Origin: Acidobacteriota bacterium
Lineage (GTDB): Bacteria; Acidobacteriota; UBA6911; RPQK01; JACQSY01
Length of the DNA: 35,081 nt
Reading direction: 5' to 3'
NCBI GenBank assembly: GCA_016211085.1
Contig: JACQSY010000120.1
Span: forward strand, 1-35,081
Under the pieces are notes generated by a model, which was given only the letters and a program-made list of their open reading frames with translations, was not told where the DNA came from and ran no database searches. Both the position numbers and the translations under genes were made by a program. Positions 7,957 to 16,208 of the stretch are shown here, piece after piece (positions within the stretch are counted from its first letter, which is position 1; every line of letters starts with the position of its first letter).

Positions 7957-8757
7957 TTATTGCGACTCTACATGCTTTGAAAAATATTGCTCGATTGACC
8001 GGACAAAGTCAGGAATGGTCGCCTGCTCAGGCTGGACCACCACGTTAAGTCCGAGTCGACGGGCAGTATCTCCGGTAACCGGTCCGATTGCGGCAAAACG
8101 AAAAGCCCCAGGTGGTTGTCCTTCCAGCAGCGTCAAAAAATTCTCCACCGTAGAAGAGCTGGTAAATGCAACCAGGTCCGGAGCCTCCTTCTCAAGCACC
8201 TTCGCAAGCACGGGACCGCTCTCGGGTGGAATCACGGTGTCGTAAAGGGCGAGGACCGTCATTTCCACTCCAAATTCCTGAAGCTTTAACGGAAGCAAAT
8301 CCCTGGCGCGGCTGGCCCTGGCCAGCAGGACCTTCAAGCCCTTCACGTGGCCCTGGTGCAGGCTCATGAAGTCCTCCAATATGCCCTCAGCCTGATAGAT
8401 CTTGGGCAGGAGAGCTACTTTTTGGCCGTGCTCTTCAAGGACGCGGGCGGTAGCTGGTCCGATGGCACAAATTCGCACAGCGGCAGGGACGGAAAAGCCG
8501 GCCTCGGCAAGATACAGGAGGAAAATCTCTGCCCCGTTAGGACTGGTCAGTATCAACCAGTCGTACTCAGCCAGGCGGCTCAGCACAGGGAGAACCTCAA
8601 GGAGAGGCCTGGCTTCGATCTCGATGGTCGGGGCCTCCACTACCCTGGCGCCGGCTTTCTCCAAAAGCTCGCGAAAGACCTTGGATTGGGCGGACCGGCG
8701 GGTGATTAAAATGGTACGGCCCTTGAGTGGAGATTGCGGAGACGGTGGGCGATTCAT
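7957..8757 (-). CDS. hemD: Uroporphyrinogen-III synthase
   Basis: HemD closes hydroxymethylbilane into uroporphyrinogen III with inversion of ring D, and is the last enzyme encoded in this hem operon. The 266-aa product has the expected pattern for this poorly conserved family: RTILITRRSAQSKVFRELL near the start, DWLILTSPNGAEIFL at about 66-80, CAIGPATARVLEEHG, and LVAFTSSSTVENFL with FAAIGPVTGDTARRLGL in the second half. The order after hemC supports the call strongly. Its ATG overlaps the hemC stop (ATGA). It ends 9 nt from the convergent secreted-protein gene. Confidence 0.93.
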   Translation of the reverse strand: MNRPPSPQSPLKGRTILITRRSAQSKVFRELLEKAGARVVEAPTIEIEARPLLEVLPVLSRLAEYDWLILTSPNGAEIFLLYLAEAGFSVPAAVRICAIGPATARVLEEHGQKVALLPKIYQAEGILEDFMSLHQGHVKGLKVLLARASRARDLLPLKLQEFGVEMTVLALYDTVIPPESGPVLAKVLEKEAPDLVAFTSSSTVENFLTLLEGQPPGAFRFAAIGPVTGDTARRLGLNVVVQPEQATIPDFVRSIEQYFSKHVESQ

Positions 8758-9686
8758 GAAACAGGCAAACTCTTGAGAATGCCTTCAGCGCCGTTGGCAA
8801 GAAGGTATTCGGCCGCCTCGAGAGCAAGCCGGGACAGTTCGTCAAGTGTTCCATTCAGGCGCTTTTCGACGAACTGAGTAGCGTCAGGATTGGCGACAAA
8901 GGCAAGAAACTCGGCCTGTCCATACTCGACAAACGCGTGCGCTCCCATGGGCACTTGGCAGCCTCCACCCATCCTCCGTAAAAAAGTCCGTTCAGCGTAA
9001 ACGCAACGGCGAGTCTCCAGGTGATCCATCACGGAGAGAAGTTCCTTGAGCTCAGAGTCCTGCGACCTGATTTCAATCGCCAGGGCGCCCTGGCCTACAG
9101 CGGGGATCATTTCGGAGAAGGGAAACCGATAGCAAATAAAACGAGCAAGACCAAGGCGTCGCAGGCCGGCGGCAGCCAGCACAATGGCGTTCAGGCCCTG
9201 CTCACGCATTTTCCTGATGCGTGTGTCGACATTGCCTCGCATCAAATGAATCTGCAGGTCGGGCCTCAGGTGCCGGAGCTGTACAGTCCGCCTTAATGAA
9301 CTGGTGCCTATGGCGGCATTCTGGGGAAGCTGAGCAAGCGTCGGCACGGGTTCGTCGGAAACCAGGACGTCGGCAGCGTCTTCTCGCGGCGGAATGGCTC
9401 CGATCTCCAGACCGTCCGGCAGTTCGGTCGGCACATCTTTCATACTATGAACCGCCAGGTCCACTTTTTTTTCCAGCAATTGATCCTCGATCTCTTTTAC
9501 GAACAATCCCTTGGTGCTTCCCAGGCGTGCCAGAGCCGAATCAGTTATCTTGTCGCCGCTGGTTCGAATGATTTCGATGCTTACTTGTAAATGGGGATGG
9601 CATTTCTGCAGTTCAGAAGCCACATGATTTGACTGCCATAATGCAAGCTGGCTTCCACGCGAGCCGATAATGAGCTTCCGCATCAT
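8754..9686 (-). CDS. hemC: Porphobilinogen deaminase (hydroxymethylbilane synthase)
   Basis: HemC joins four porphobilinogen units into hydroxymethylbilane in the cytoplasm. The cofactor-carrying cysteine is C243 in MGGGCQVPMGAHA. Other family motifs are IGSRGSQLALWQSNHV at the start, HSMKDVPTELPDGL, TSSLRRTVQLRHLRPDL, RGNVDTRIRKM and VGQGALAIEIR. The length of 310 aa is normal. The first ATG of an ATG-ATG pair overlaps the hemA stop by 4 nt, and its own stop overlaps hemD by 4 nt, so hemA, hemC and hemD are translationally coupled. Confidence 0.97.
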   Translation of the reverse strand: MMRKLIIGSRGSQLALWQSNHVASELQKCHPHLQVSIEIIRTSGDKITDSALARLGSTKGLFVKEIEDQLLEKKVDLAVHSMKDVPTELPDGLEIGAIPPREDAADVLVSDEPVPTLAQLPQNAAIGTSSLRRTVQLRHLRPDLQIHLMRGNVDTRIRKMREQGLNAIVLAAAGLRRLGLARFICYRFPFSEMIPAVGQGALAIEIRSQDSELKELLSVMDHLETRRCVYAERTFLRRMGGGCQVPMGAHAFVEYGQAEFLAFVANPDATQFVEKRLNGTLDELSRLALEAAEYLLANGAEGILKSLPVS

Positions 9687-10933
9687 TCTGGGTCTGGCTC
9701 AAAAACGCGCTTGATGGCTTCAAGCTCCTGATTGCCGTTCTGAGCAAATTTAAGGCGCACAATCAGGGGGTGAGCTATTCGACCGGCCGTACGTGTCAGA
9801 ACCTTCCGCAGGCGTTCGTATTCAGCCGGTGAGAGGGAATCTCGACTTTTTTCCAGTTCCTGAAGACAAATCTGCTCAATGCGGCGCCGTAAAGCGTTAG
9901 CAACCGGCCCGGCCGGAGAACTCGAGACTCTTCGTAAGAAATTTTGAACTTCTTCCTCGATAATTTCCTCGGCCACTGCGGCCTGTTGCTCGCGTTCGCG
10001 GACATTGGCATCGATGACCGACTGGAGGTCGTCAATATCGTAAAGGAACACATTGTCCAGTTGGTTCACATGAGGATCAACATTCCGGGGAACTGAAATG
10101 TCTACGATAAACAGAGGTGTGTAGCGGCGACCCCTCAGAGCTTGCTGAACGCAAGCTTTGTCGAGGACATAGTTGTCGGACCCTGTGGAAACCAGGATGA
10201 TGTCGGAAACCAGAAGGTGTTCCCCCATCTCTTCAAAAGGGACCGCCGTGCCCTGGAACTGTCGGGCCAGCTCGGCCGCTTTCTCGTGAGTTCTATTGGC
10301 CACTAAGATTCGCGAAACGCCGGAATTGAGGAGATTACGAGCGGCCAACTCCCCCATTTTTCCGGCGCCCAGGAGGAGGATTGTCATGCCCTGGAGATTT
10401 CCAAATATCTTTCGAGCCAGTTCCACGGCCGCATAACTGACGGAAACTGCCGAGGCGCCAATTTGAGTCTCTGAGCGGACTCTCTTTGCGACAAAGAACG
10501 CTCGCGGCAGCAGGCTGTTTAAATGCGCGCCGACACTGCCGGCTTCACAGGCCGCTGCATACGCACGCTTCATCTGGCCCAGGATCTGGGACTCCCCGAC
10601 GATCATTGAATCAAGACTGCTGGCAACGCGGAACACGTGCTTGATCGCATCATGATGCAGATAGCTGTAGAAAAAACGTTCCAGCTCAGGAGGGCTGATC
10701 GAGTGATAGCGGTAGAAAAAATTCTTCAGACGCTGCGGTCCGTCAGTTTCTTCGGGAAGGCTCGCGACTAGTTCGACGCGGTTGCACGTCGAGATTATAA
10801 AGCTCTCCGGTACCTGGAAGTCGCGTCGCAACTGTTGATGTGCTGAGCACAGCCCGCCCTCAGGGAAGGCAACACGCTCCCGAATCTCAACGGGAGTCGT
10901 CTTGTGACTGAGGCCTACCAGTACAAGACCCAT
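9683..10933 (-). CDS. hemA: Glutamyl-tRNA reductase
   Basis: HemA reduces glutamyl-tRNA to glutamate-1-semialdehyde with NADPH, the first committed step of C5-pathway tetrapyrrole synthesis. I place the start at the ATG at 10933 (416 aa, MGLVLVGLSHKTTPVEIRER) because that is the family N-terminus and it lies 4 nt after the upstream stop; a longer reading from a TTG at 10969 would add 12 unrelated residues. The nucleophile is C50 in IISTCNRVEL. The NADPH-binding fold follows at LLLGAGKMGELAARNL, and the C-terminal dimerisation helices are present. Control of HemA by the preceding HemX-like protein is possible. Confidence 0.96.
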   Translation of the reverse strand: MGLVLVGLSHKTTPVEIRERVAFPEGGLCSAHQQLRRDFQVPESFIISTCNRVELVASLPEETDGPQRLKNFFYRYHSISPPELERFFYSYLHHDAIKHVFRVASSLDSMIVGESQILGQMKRAYAAACEAGSVGAHLNSLLPRAFFVAKRVRSETQIGASAVSVSYAAVELARKIFGNLQGMTILLLGAGKMGELAARNLLNSGVSRILVANRTHEKAAELARQFQGTAVPFEEMGEHLLVSDIILVSTGSDNYVLDKACVQQALRGRRYTPLFIVDISVPRNVDPHVNQLDNVFLYDIDDLQSVIDANVREREQQAAVAEEIIEEEVQNFLRRVSSSPAGPVANALRRRIEQICLQELEKSRDSLSPAEYERLRKVLTRTAGRIAHPLIVRLKFAQNGNQELEAIKRVFEPDPE

Positions 10934-10937
10934 AAGT

Positions 10938-11741
10938 TTAGAAGCGGTGCAGCCCGCTGAAGTATCCAACCCCGAGAAAAGTGACCAGAACTGAAATAAA
11001 GCCCACGATGCTGATCAAAGCGGCTCGGCGGCCGCGCCATCCTGCGGTCACCCGAAAGTAAATTAAGATCAAATAAATGCACCAGGTGATCATGGCCGCC
11101 ACGACCTTGGGATCCCCATGCCACCCCGAAACCCAGTCCTTTTCGGCCCAGGCAACGCCTGCAAGCAGCCCCAGCGTCATGAAGCAAAAACCGGAGATGA
11201 GAAATCTATAAAAAAGCTCGTCCAGCAGGACCAGAGAGGGAAGGCGGTAATAAAAAGTCTTGGGCTTCTTGGTTTTCAATTCCTTCTCCTGAAAAAGGTA
11301 AAGCAGCCCCGCAATAAAGGTGACAAAAAACATCGCATATGCAAAAAACAAGAGCGTCGTATGAACGTAAATCCATGTGCTGCGCAGGACATCCGGGACC
11401 GGCGACGACTGGAGAAAGGCTGTTCCCAGCATTAACGCGGCAACCAGCGGCAGCAGAAAAAGACCGAGGGCCTTTATCCGGTAACGCGCATACGAAATGA
11501 AGAAGCAAAGCGAGACAGTCCAAGCCAGAAAGGCCAGAGAGTCCCTTAGGTCCGTCATCAAGAGTCCGGATTTTTCCACCGCGTGGTCCACCAAAAATCC
11601 GGTGTGCAACGCAAACCCGATCCCCACAGAGATGATGGCCACCCTGAAGAAGAGATCCTTTTTTGAAACAAAGGCAACCACACTGTGGAAGAGGCCGATT
11701 GCGTAAAACCCAAAACTGGCGTTCCACAAAAGCGTATCCAT
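10938..11741 (-). CDS. HemX/CcsA-like polytopic membrane protein of the hem operon
   Basis: From the ATG at 11741 the product is about 267 aa with roughly eight hydrophobic helices. It belongs to the cytochrome c assembly (CcsA/ResC/HemX) superfamily: near 200-220 it has AGVAWAEKDWVSGWHGDPK followed by AMITW, an imperfect version of the haem-handling WWD motif in which the last tryptophan is replaced. Conserved-looking histidines occur in LHTGFLVDHA and YVHTTLLFF. It heads hemA-hemC-hemD. In Bacillus a related HemX sits beside hemA and limits HemA levels, so a HemX role fits the position better than cytochrome c ligation, but both remain open. An extended -10 promoter with TATAAT lies just upstream. 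An in-frame GTG at 11795 would add 18 residues upstream of that promoter. Confidence 0.82.
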   Translation of the reverse strand: MDTLLWNASFGFYAIGLFHSVVAFVSKKDLFFRVAIISVGIGFALHTGFLVDHAVEKSGLLMTDLRDSLAFLAWTVSLCFFISYARYRIKALGLFLLPLVAALMLGTAFLQSSPVPDVLRSTWIYVHTTLLFFAYAMFFVTFIAGLLYLFQEKELKTKKPKTFYYRLPSLVLLDELFYRFLISGFCFMTLGLLAGVAWAEKDWVSGWHGDPKVVAAMITWCIYLILIYFRVTAGWRGRRAALISIVGFISVLVTFLGVGYFSGLHRF

Positions 11742-11750
11742 CGGTCGATC

Positions 11751-11759
11751 ATTATAGCA
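11751..11759 (-). promoter_or_regulatory. Extended -10 promoter of the hem operon
   Basis: The minus strand reads TGCTATAAT, a perfect extended -10, ending 9 nt before the ATG at 11741. The predicted leader is 0-3 nt. No good -35 is visible, which is tolerated when the TGN extension is present. The divergent protease promoter lies about 50 bp away, so both may share regulation. Confidence 0.6.
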
Positions 11760-11805
11760 CCAGAAGAAAGGTCCCTCTGAGCAGGTCTTAAACACTGCGA
11801 CTCCG

Positions 11806-11814
11806 TGATATCAT
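11806..11814 (+). promoter_or_regulatory. Extended -10 promoter of the site-2 protease gene, leaderless type
   Basis: TGATATCAT is an extended -10 (TGN plus TATCAT, 5 of 6). Exactly six bases separate it from the ATG at 11821, which places the expected start site on the ATG. No convincing -35 was seen. There is no Shine-Dalgarno sequence in the six bases. Confidence 0.5.
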
Positions 11815-11820
11815 TGCCCG

Positions 11821-12471
11821 ATGGACCTGGGCTTTGATCCAGCGGTGCTGCTCATTAATTTGGTCGTGCTGCTTTTGTCATTGAGCATTCACGAATCTGC
11901 GCATGCGTGGGCGGCGGATCTCTGCGGCGACTATACCGCACGTCTGATGGGACGGGTCTCCCTGAATCCCCTGGTCCATATTGACCCCATAGGGACCGTG
12001 TTGTTTCCGCTGGTCAGCGCCGTGACGGGCGTCCCGCTCTTTGGTTGGGCCAAGCCGGTGCCGGTCAACACCACGAAGTTAAAAAACCCCAAGAGGGATC
12101 ATCTGTTGATTGCAGCGGCTGGTCCCGGCAGTAATATCCTGGCCGCTGTAGTTTTTTTGATTGGTCTAAAAATCATCTTGTCTTTCTTTGCTATTCAGGT
12201 GCTGACAAATCACGCCGTTGTTTACCCGCTTTATCTGATTTGCAGCGGAGGTCTGGCCATTAACCTGGTTCTGGCCGTTTTTAACCTGATTCCAATTCCT
12301 CCCCTGGACGGCAGCTGGATCCTTTCCGGATTACTACCCGATCAAGTTTCCGGTCTGATGGATTTTATTCGCCCCTATAGTTTTCTCTTGCTCATGCTGC
12401 TGCTCTGGAGTGGCTTTCTCGGTTTACTCCTGCGCCCCGTACTGATTCTCGTTCAGGGATTGGCTCTTTAA
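11821..12471 (+). CDS. Site-2 protease family membrane metalloprotease (M50)
   Basis: This 216-aa intramembrane zinc protease is of the short, PDZ-less M50 group. The metal-binding HExxH is HESAH at 24-28, inside the first hydrophobic segment. The third ligand is D163 in NLIPIPPLDGSW. The conserved GWAKPVPVN sits at about 75-83, and there are about five hydrophobic segments in all. The substrate is unknown. Short proteases of this type commonly precede scpA-scpB-rluB, as here, 93 nt upstream of scpA; the reason for that association is not known. The ATG directly follows a predicted extended -10, so the mRNA may be leaderless. Confidence 0.93.
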   Translation: MDLGFDPAVLLINLVVLLLSLSIHESAHAWAADLCGDYTARLMGRVSLNPLVHIDPIGTVLFPLVSAVTGVPLFGWAKPVPVNTTKLKNPKRDHLLIAAAGPGSNILAAVVFLIGLKIILSFFAIQVLTNHAVVYPLYLICSGGLAINLVLAVFNLIPIPPLDGSWILSGLLPDQVSGLMDFIRPYSFLLLMLLLWSGFLGLLLRPVLILVQGLAL

Positions 12472-12564
12472 GACTTGTCGCCTCGCGGAAAGACACGCCT
12501 GGGTCGTTTTTATCAGCAGCCGCACAGACAACGAAGCGTCAGCCTCGGCCGTTAAGATGAAGCC

Positions 12565-13281
12565 ATGAATTCTGATCCAGAGACATACAAGGTACGACTG
12601 GAGATATTTGAAGGGCCTCTGGATCTCTTACTTCATTTGATCCGTCAACAGGAGATAGACATCCATGATATTCCCATAGCGAAAATCACGGATCAGTACC
12701 TTAACTATCTTCAGATGATGAAAGATCTTAATATCTCCGTCGCGGGGGAGTTTTTGCATATGGCAGCGACGCTGATTTATATCAAATCGAGGACATTGCT
12801 TCCGCCTGATCCGGTTGCCTCAGGTCAAGAGGAAAGCGAAGATCCGCGCCGCGAACTGGTGGAGCAGTTAATCGAGCATGAAAAATTCAAGAAAGCAGCT
12901 CACATGCTTTATGAAAAGGAAACAGTAGAGCTGGCAAGCTGGCCCACCGGTTTAAATGAATTCGAGGAAGAGGAGAAGGAAACGGTTGTCGTCACTCTCT
13001 TTGACCTGGTGAGCGCCTTCCATCGAATCGTAGAGCGTTACAAAGAGCAGGTAGTGATGGACGTACACCATGAGTCGGTGACCCTTGAGGAAAAACTGGC
13101 CGAGATCCGTTGCTTACTGAAGGTGCAGGCGCAGTTCTTCTTTTCATTTTTTCTCCAGCACCGCATCTCCAGGCTTCACCTAGTGGTCACTTTTCTCGCC
13201 CTGCTGGAGTTAGTGCGGCTGAAAGAGGTGCGCCTGTTTCAAAAAGCGCCTCATGACGATATTCGAATTGTGGCATGTTGA
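12565..13281 (+). CDS. scpA: Segregation and condensation protein A
   Basis: ScpA is the kleisin that bridges the SMC heads in the bacterial condensin complex. The 238-aa product has the diagnostic N-terminus (EIFEGPLDLLLHLIRQQEIDI), then IPIAKITDQYLNYL and AGEFLHMAATLIYIKSRTLL. The middle is charged, and the C-terminal winged helix (FLALLELVRLKEVRLFQ) is present. No Shine-Dalgarno is visible; a weak TAAGAT at 12553-12558 ends 6 nt before the ATG, the same spacing as at the protease gene. The end overlaps scpB by 7 nt. Confidence 0.96.
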   Translation: MNSDPETYKVRLEIFEGPLDLLLHLIRQQEIDIHDIPIAKITDQYLNYLQMMKDLNISVAGEFLHMAATLIYIKSRTLLPPDPVASGQEESEDPRRELVEQLIEHEKFKKAAHMLYEKETVELASWPTGLNEFEEEEKETVVVTLFDLVSAFHRIVERYKEQVVMDVHHESVTLEEKLAEIRCLLKVQAQFFFSFFLQHRISRLHLVVTFLALLELVRLKEVRLFQKAPHDDIRIVAC

Positions 13282-13910
13282 GCAAAGAAACTTACGATCA
13301 GATCATCGCTATTTTGTTTGTGGCGCGTGAACCGGTAACCCTCCGGCAGTTCCAGGAGGTCTTTCCCGCCTTGCCCGAGCTGGAACTGGTCCAGAACCTC
13401 AGCGAGTGCATGTCTGAATTCAACTCCCTACAGGGGGCGGTTCAGCTCAGACAAATAGCCGGCGGCTATCGGATCACTACGCGCCCGGAACACCATGAGC
13501 TCATACGTGAATATCTCAAGACCCGGGCGTCAGCAAAATTGTCACTTGCCGCGCTGGAAACCCTGGCAGTGATCGCCTACAGACAGCCCATCACGTTGCC
13601 TGAGATCATGGACATTCGGAGCGTACGCGGTACCTCGACCATTCGTACGCTGCTGGAGAAAAAATTAATTGAAACCCGGGGAAGAAAAAAAGAAGTGGGC
13701 CGGCCCATCCTCTATGGAACCACCCAGGAGTTCCTGGTCCATTTTGGCTTAAACGATCTTTCGGAATTGCCCACTCTGGAGGAATTTGCGGAAATTTTCG
13801 AAACCGGGGATACGCTCCATTTATCGGCACCTGAAAGTCCGCCCGTCTCTTCTCACACAACGCCAGATGGCGATGGTAGCCTGCCTGCTAATGTCCCGTC
13901 CCCCGAATAG
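13275..13910 (+). CDS. scpB: Segregation and condensation protein B
   Basis: ScpB binds the central part of the ScpA kleisin as a dimer of winged-helix repeats. The 211-aa protein shows the first winged helix at about 1-80 and the strongly conserved second one: SLAALETLAVIAYRQPIT, EIMDIRSVRGTSTIRTLLEK, and GRKKEVGRPILYGTTQEFL. After about 175 comes a low-complexity acidic Ser/Pro tail (PPVSSHTTPDGDGSL), which varies in this family. It overlaps scpA by 7 nt and is 294 nt from the next gene. Confidence 0.96.
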   Translation: MLSKETYDQIIAILFVAREPVTLRQFQEVFPALPELELVQNLSECMSEFNSLQGAVQLRQIAGGYRITTRPEHHELIREYLKTRASAKLSLAALETLAVIAYRQPITLPEIMDIRSVRGTSTIRTLLEKKLIETRGRKKEVGRPILYGTTQEFLVHFGLNDLSELPTLEEFAEIFETGDTLHLSAPESPPVSSHTTPDGDGSLPANVPSPE

Positions 13911-14204
13911 GTTGAATTCTTGCCGACGTGGATTGGGCGCGAAATCGCGAAAGGAGGAGGGATCCAGACGGGAACCATTGCTGAGAGGAGAGGGTTTGGC
14001 CGTAGCCTCTGGAGCCGGTCCCTCGGTTTCGCGAGGCTTTTCCGGGGGCAAAGTGGCTTCTAATTTCTCCCTTCCCGGCACCGAGTCCTTCCCTATCTCC
14101 GGCGGGTTCTTCGATCAGATCCGCATCGGCTACCTGGAACGTCGCTGCCTCGCACGGTGCAGTGGGTTTTCTCCTATAGAGTTTTTGGACTTATACTGAT
14201 TCGG
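13911..14204. other. Gap of 294 bp between scpB and rluB
   Basis: No gene is supported here. A plus-strand reading frame runs through it, and a short minus-strand frame is proline- and serine-rich, but neither has a recognisable domain or ribosome site. The sequence holds CGCGAAATCGCG, a near palindrome, and GC-rich stretches. At its end TATACT (14192-14197) lies 7 nt before the GTG used as the rluB start, a possible -10 for a leaderless transcript. Confidence 0.4.
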
Positions 14205-14915
14205 GTGCTGCAGCGACTCCAAAAAATTATTGCCGCGGCGGGCGTCACATCTCGAAGAAAAGCCGAGGAATTGATCCTCCAGGGTCGGGTAACGGTCAAC
14301 GGACGCGTTGTTCGCGAACTTGGCGCGCAAGCGGATGCCCAGCATGACCATATCAAGGTCGATGGTAAGCTGCTTCGCCCGGAGCCTCTGGAGTACTACG
14401 CGCTCAACAAGCCTCGCGGGGTTCTCAGTTCTGTCTCGGACCCGGAAAACCGGGCAGTGGTTACGGCCTTTATCAAGACGAGTGCACGTCTCTATCCCGT
14501 GGGTCGGCTGGACTACCATAGTGAAGGTTTGATTCTGCTGACCAATGACGGGCAGCTTGCCCGACGGGTCACCCAACCAGGGCAAGTGAGAAAAGTTTAT
14601 GAAATCAAAGTTAAAGGTTGCGCCGACTCAAAAAAGCTTGAAAAGCTCACACGGGGAATGATTATCGATGGCGAGAGGCTTCAGGCGCTGGATGCGAAAA
14701 TCTTGAAGGTCGGTGAGAACTGCTGGTATAAAGTCGTGCTGGTTCAAGGGAAAAATCAGCAACTTCGTCGAATGTTTGATCAGCTGGGCCACGCCGTTCT
14801 GCGCTTGCGGAGAGTCGCAATTGGTCCCGTCGAACTGGGGAAATTGCCCGTCGGAGCGTACCGAAAGCTGACCTCAACTGAAATCAGAGAACTTCGTGGC
14901 GACAGGAAAAAGTAA
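14205..14915 (+). CDS. 23S rRNA pseudouridine synthase, RluB/RsuA family
   Basis: This enzyme converts specific rRNA uridines to pseudouridine. The N-terminal S4 domain is clear (LQRLQKIIAAAGVTSRRKAE, then GRVTVNGRVVREL). The catalytic aspartate is D103 in PVGRLDYHSEGLILLTNDG, and GKNQQLRRMFDQLGHAVLRL is the C-terminal family motif. I start at the GTG at 14205 because the family begins almost at the S4 motif; a GTG at 14157 would add 16 residues of no known match. The length is 236 aa. Its position after scpA-scpB is the classic one for rluB, but which rRNA site it modifies cannot be told here. ribE begins 14 nt downstream. Confidence 0.93.
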   Translation: MLQRLQKIIAAAGVTSRRKAEELILQGRVTVNGRVVRELGAQADAQHDHIKVDGKLLRPEPLEYYALNKPRGVLSSVSDPENRAVVTAFIKTSARLYPVGRLDYHSEGLILLTNDGQLARRVTQPGQVRKVYEIKVKGCADSKKLEKLTRGMIIDGERLQALDAKILKVGENCWYKVVLVQGKNQQLRRMFDQLGHAVLRLRRVAIGPVELGKLPVGAYRKLTSTEIRELRGDRKK

Positions 14916-14929
14916 ACGAGGCCGATGAA

Positions 14930-16126
14930 ATGTTTACCGGTATAGTTTGCGAGACAGGCGATGTGGTCAACATTGACCATTCCCGAACTGGGACGACGCT
15001 GGTGGTGCGCTCATCATTGGCGGCGCGGCTAAAATCGGGCGACAGCGTCAGCGTTGACGGAGTCTGTCTCACGGTTACGGAAGGAGAGCCGCGCTCCCAG
15101 CGGTTCACCGTAGTGGCCACGCCGGAGACTTTGCGGCGCACTAATTTAGGCCATCTTCGGTCCGGGAGTTCTGTAAATCTCGAACCCTCCGCCACCCTGA
15201 GCAGCTTTTTAGGCGGGCACCTGGTACAAGGACATGTAGATGCTACCGGTACGGTGGCGTCCGTCAAACCGGAAGGAAACTCATATATCTTTCGAATCGA
15301 CACTCCTGCTGAGGTGCTCCAGTATTGCGCAATGAAAGGAAGCATCACGATTAATGGTGTGAGCTTGACGATTTCCGGAATGGGCAAAAGTTTTGTGGAG
15401 GTGACCATCATTCCGCACACTTACGATGTCACCAACTTTTCGAGGCTGAAGCCGGGAGATGAGGTTAACCTCGAAGCTGACATCATCAGCAAGTATGTCG
15501 AATCACATGTGCGGCGCATCCTGGGAACCACGGTCTTATTCCTTCTGTTTAGTTCCTCCGTTTTGCTGGGAAGTGGGCTGGTGTTGGGGCCTCACTCCAT
15601 TCTGGTTTACGAGAACCTGGCCGGCAAGAAAGAGAGCCGTTTTATACTCCGCCTTGTGCGATTGTCCCCCGACGCTTTTCTGGAGTGGGAATCGGTCAGT
15701 CACCAGGGGACCGTTCACCTTTACAGTCGGGCATTAAAAGAAGGCCGCAAGTTCAGCTTGTCCCAACTTTTTGAAGTCGGGGTGGACGTGGAATCGGAGG
15801 AAGTAACCACCATCTGGCTTTCCGAAGCCATGTACCGGGAACTCACGACTGAGGGTGCCAGCCGGATTGTCTTTAACAACCTGCCACTGGTCCTGCAGGT
15901 AAAAGACGAAACGACGTTTTCCTTAACGGTGGACAAACAGCCTGTGGAAATATCGGTGATCCGCGCCCAGGATGACAGAAAAGGAAACTGGAAGTTCCAA
16001 AAAGACCCGAATAACCCGATTCTGGTTGAATATACCTCACCTTATTTCAAGCAATCATTAAAGTCTGTCTCCACCGGCACCGGCAGCAATCTCCGTTGGA
16101 TCCGAAAAGTTCCACCCGTCAAATGA
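14930..16126 (+). CDS. ribE: Riboflavin synthase fused to a transmembrane segment and a C-terminal domain of unknown function
   Basis: Residues 1-193 are a complete riboflavin synthase alpha subunit, which dismutates two lumazines to riboflavin. It starts with MFTGIV and has both halves of the duplicated fold ([55 protein letters not shown]). Instead of stopping, the frame continues: two arginines, a hydrophobic helix at about 197-218 ([20 protein letters not shown]), then about 180 residues that are rich in beta strands and unrecognised ([19 protein letters not shown] onward). Arginines before the helix favour the enzyme inside and the tail outside. A GTG at codon 194 could instead start a separate secreted protein, but it lacks a ribosome site and no stop precedes it. 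A sequencing error is possible. Confidence 0.85.
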   Translation: MFTGIVCETGDVVNIDHSRTGTTLVVRSSLAARLKSGDSVSVDGVCLTVTEGEPRSQRFTVVATPETLRRTNLGHLRSGSSVNLEPSATLSSFLGGHLVQGHVDATGTVASVKPEGNSYIFRIDTPAEVLQYCAMKGSITINGVSLTISGMGKSFVEVTIIPHTYDVTNFSRLKPGDEVNLEADIISKYVESHVRRILGTTVLFLLFSSSVLLGSGLVLGPHSILVYENLAGKKESRFILRLVRLSPDAFLEWESVSHQGTVHLYSRALKEGRKFSLSQLFEVGVDVESEEVTTIWLSEAMYRELTTEGASRIVFNNLPLVLQVKDETTFSLTVDKQPVEISVIRAQDDRKGNWKFQKDPNNPILVEYTSPYFKQSLKSVSTGTGSNLRWIRKVPPVK

Positions 16127-16160
16127 CCCGCAGCTCGGTTCGCTGCTGACGCAGGTTATG

Positions 16161-16166
16161 TATAAT
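16161..16166 (+). promoter_or_regulatory. -10 element for the ribBA-like gene
   Basis: A perfect TATAAT lies 42 nt before the ATG at 16209, preceded directly by TG. The predicted leader is about 36 nt and contains AAGGA (16194-16198) with good spacing to the ATG, so this gene has a conventional leader, unlike several others here. The -35 is weak. No FMN riboswitch was recognised. Confidence 0.5.
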
Positions 16167-16208
16167 AGATTTCCCGATTGAAGCTTCCGACACAAGGAAC
16201 GTTGGCAA

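Noticed and set aside
13786..14199. Plus-strand 137-residue frame and minus-strand Pro/Ser-rich frame between scpB and rluB
   Set aside because: Both overlap scpB, have no recognisable domain, and lack a ribosome site; a frameshifted scpB tail is also unconvincing because scpB already ends at a normal length.
16127..16208. FMN riboswitch ahead of the RibBA-like gene
   Set aside because: The 82-bp gap is too short and lacks the conserved FMN-aptamer segments.
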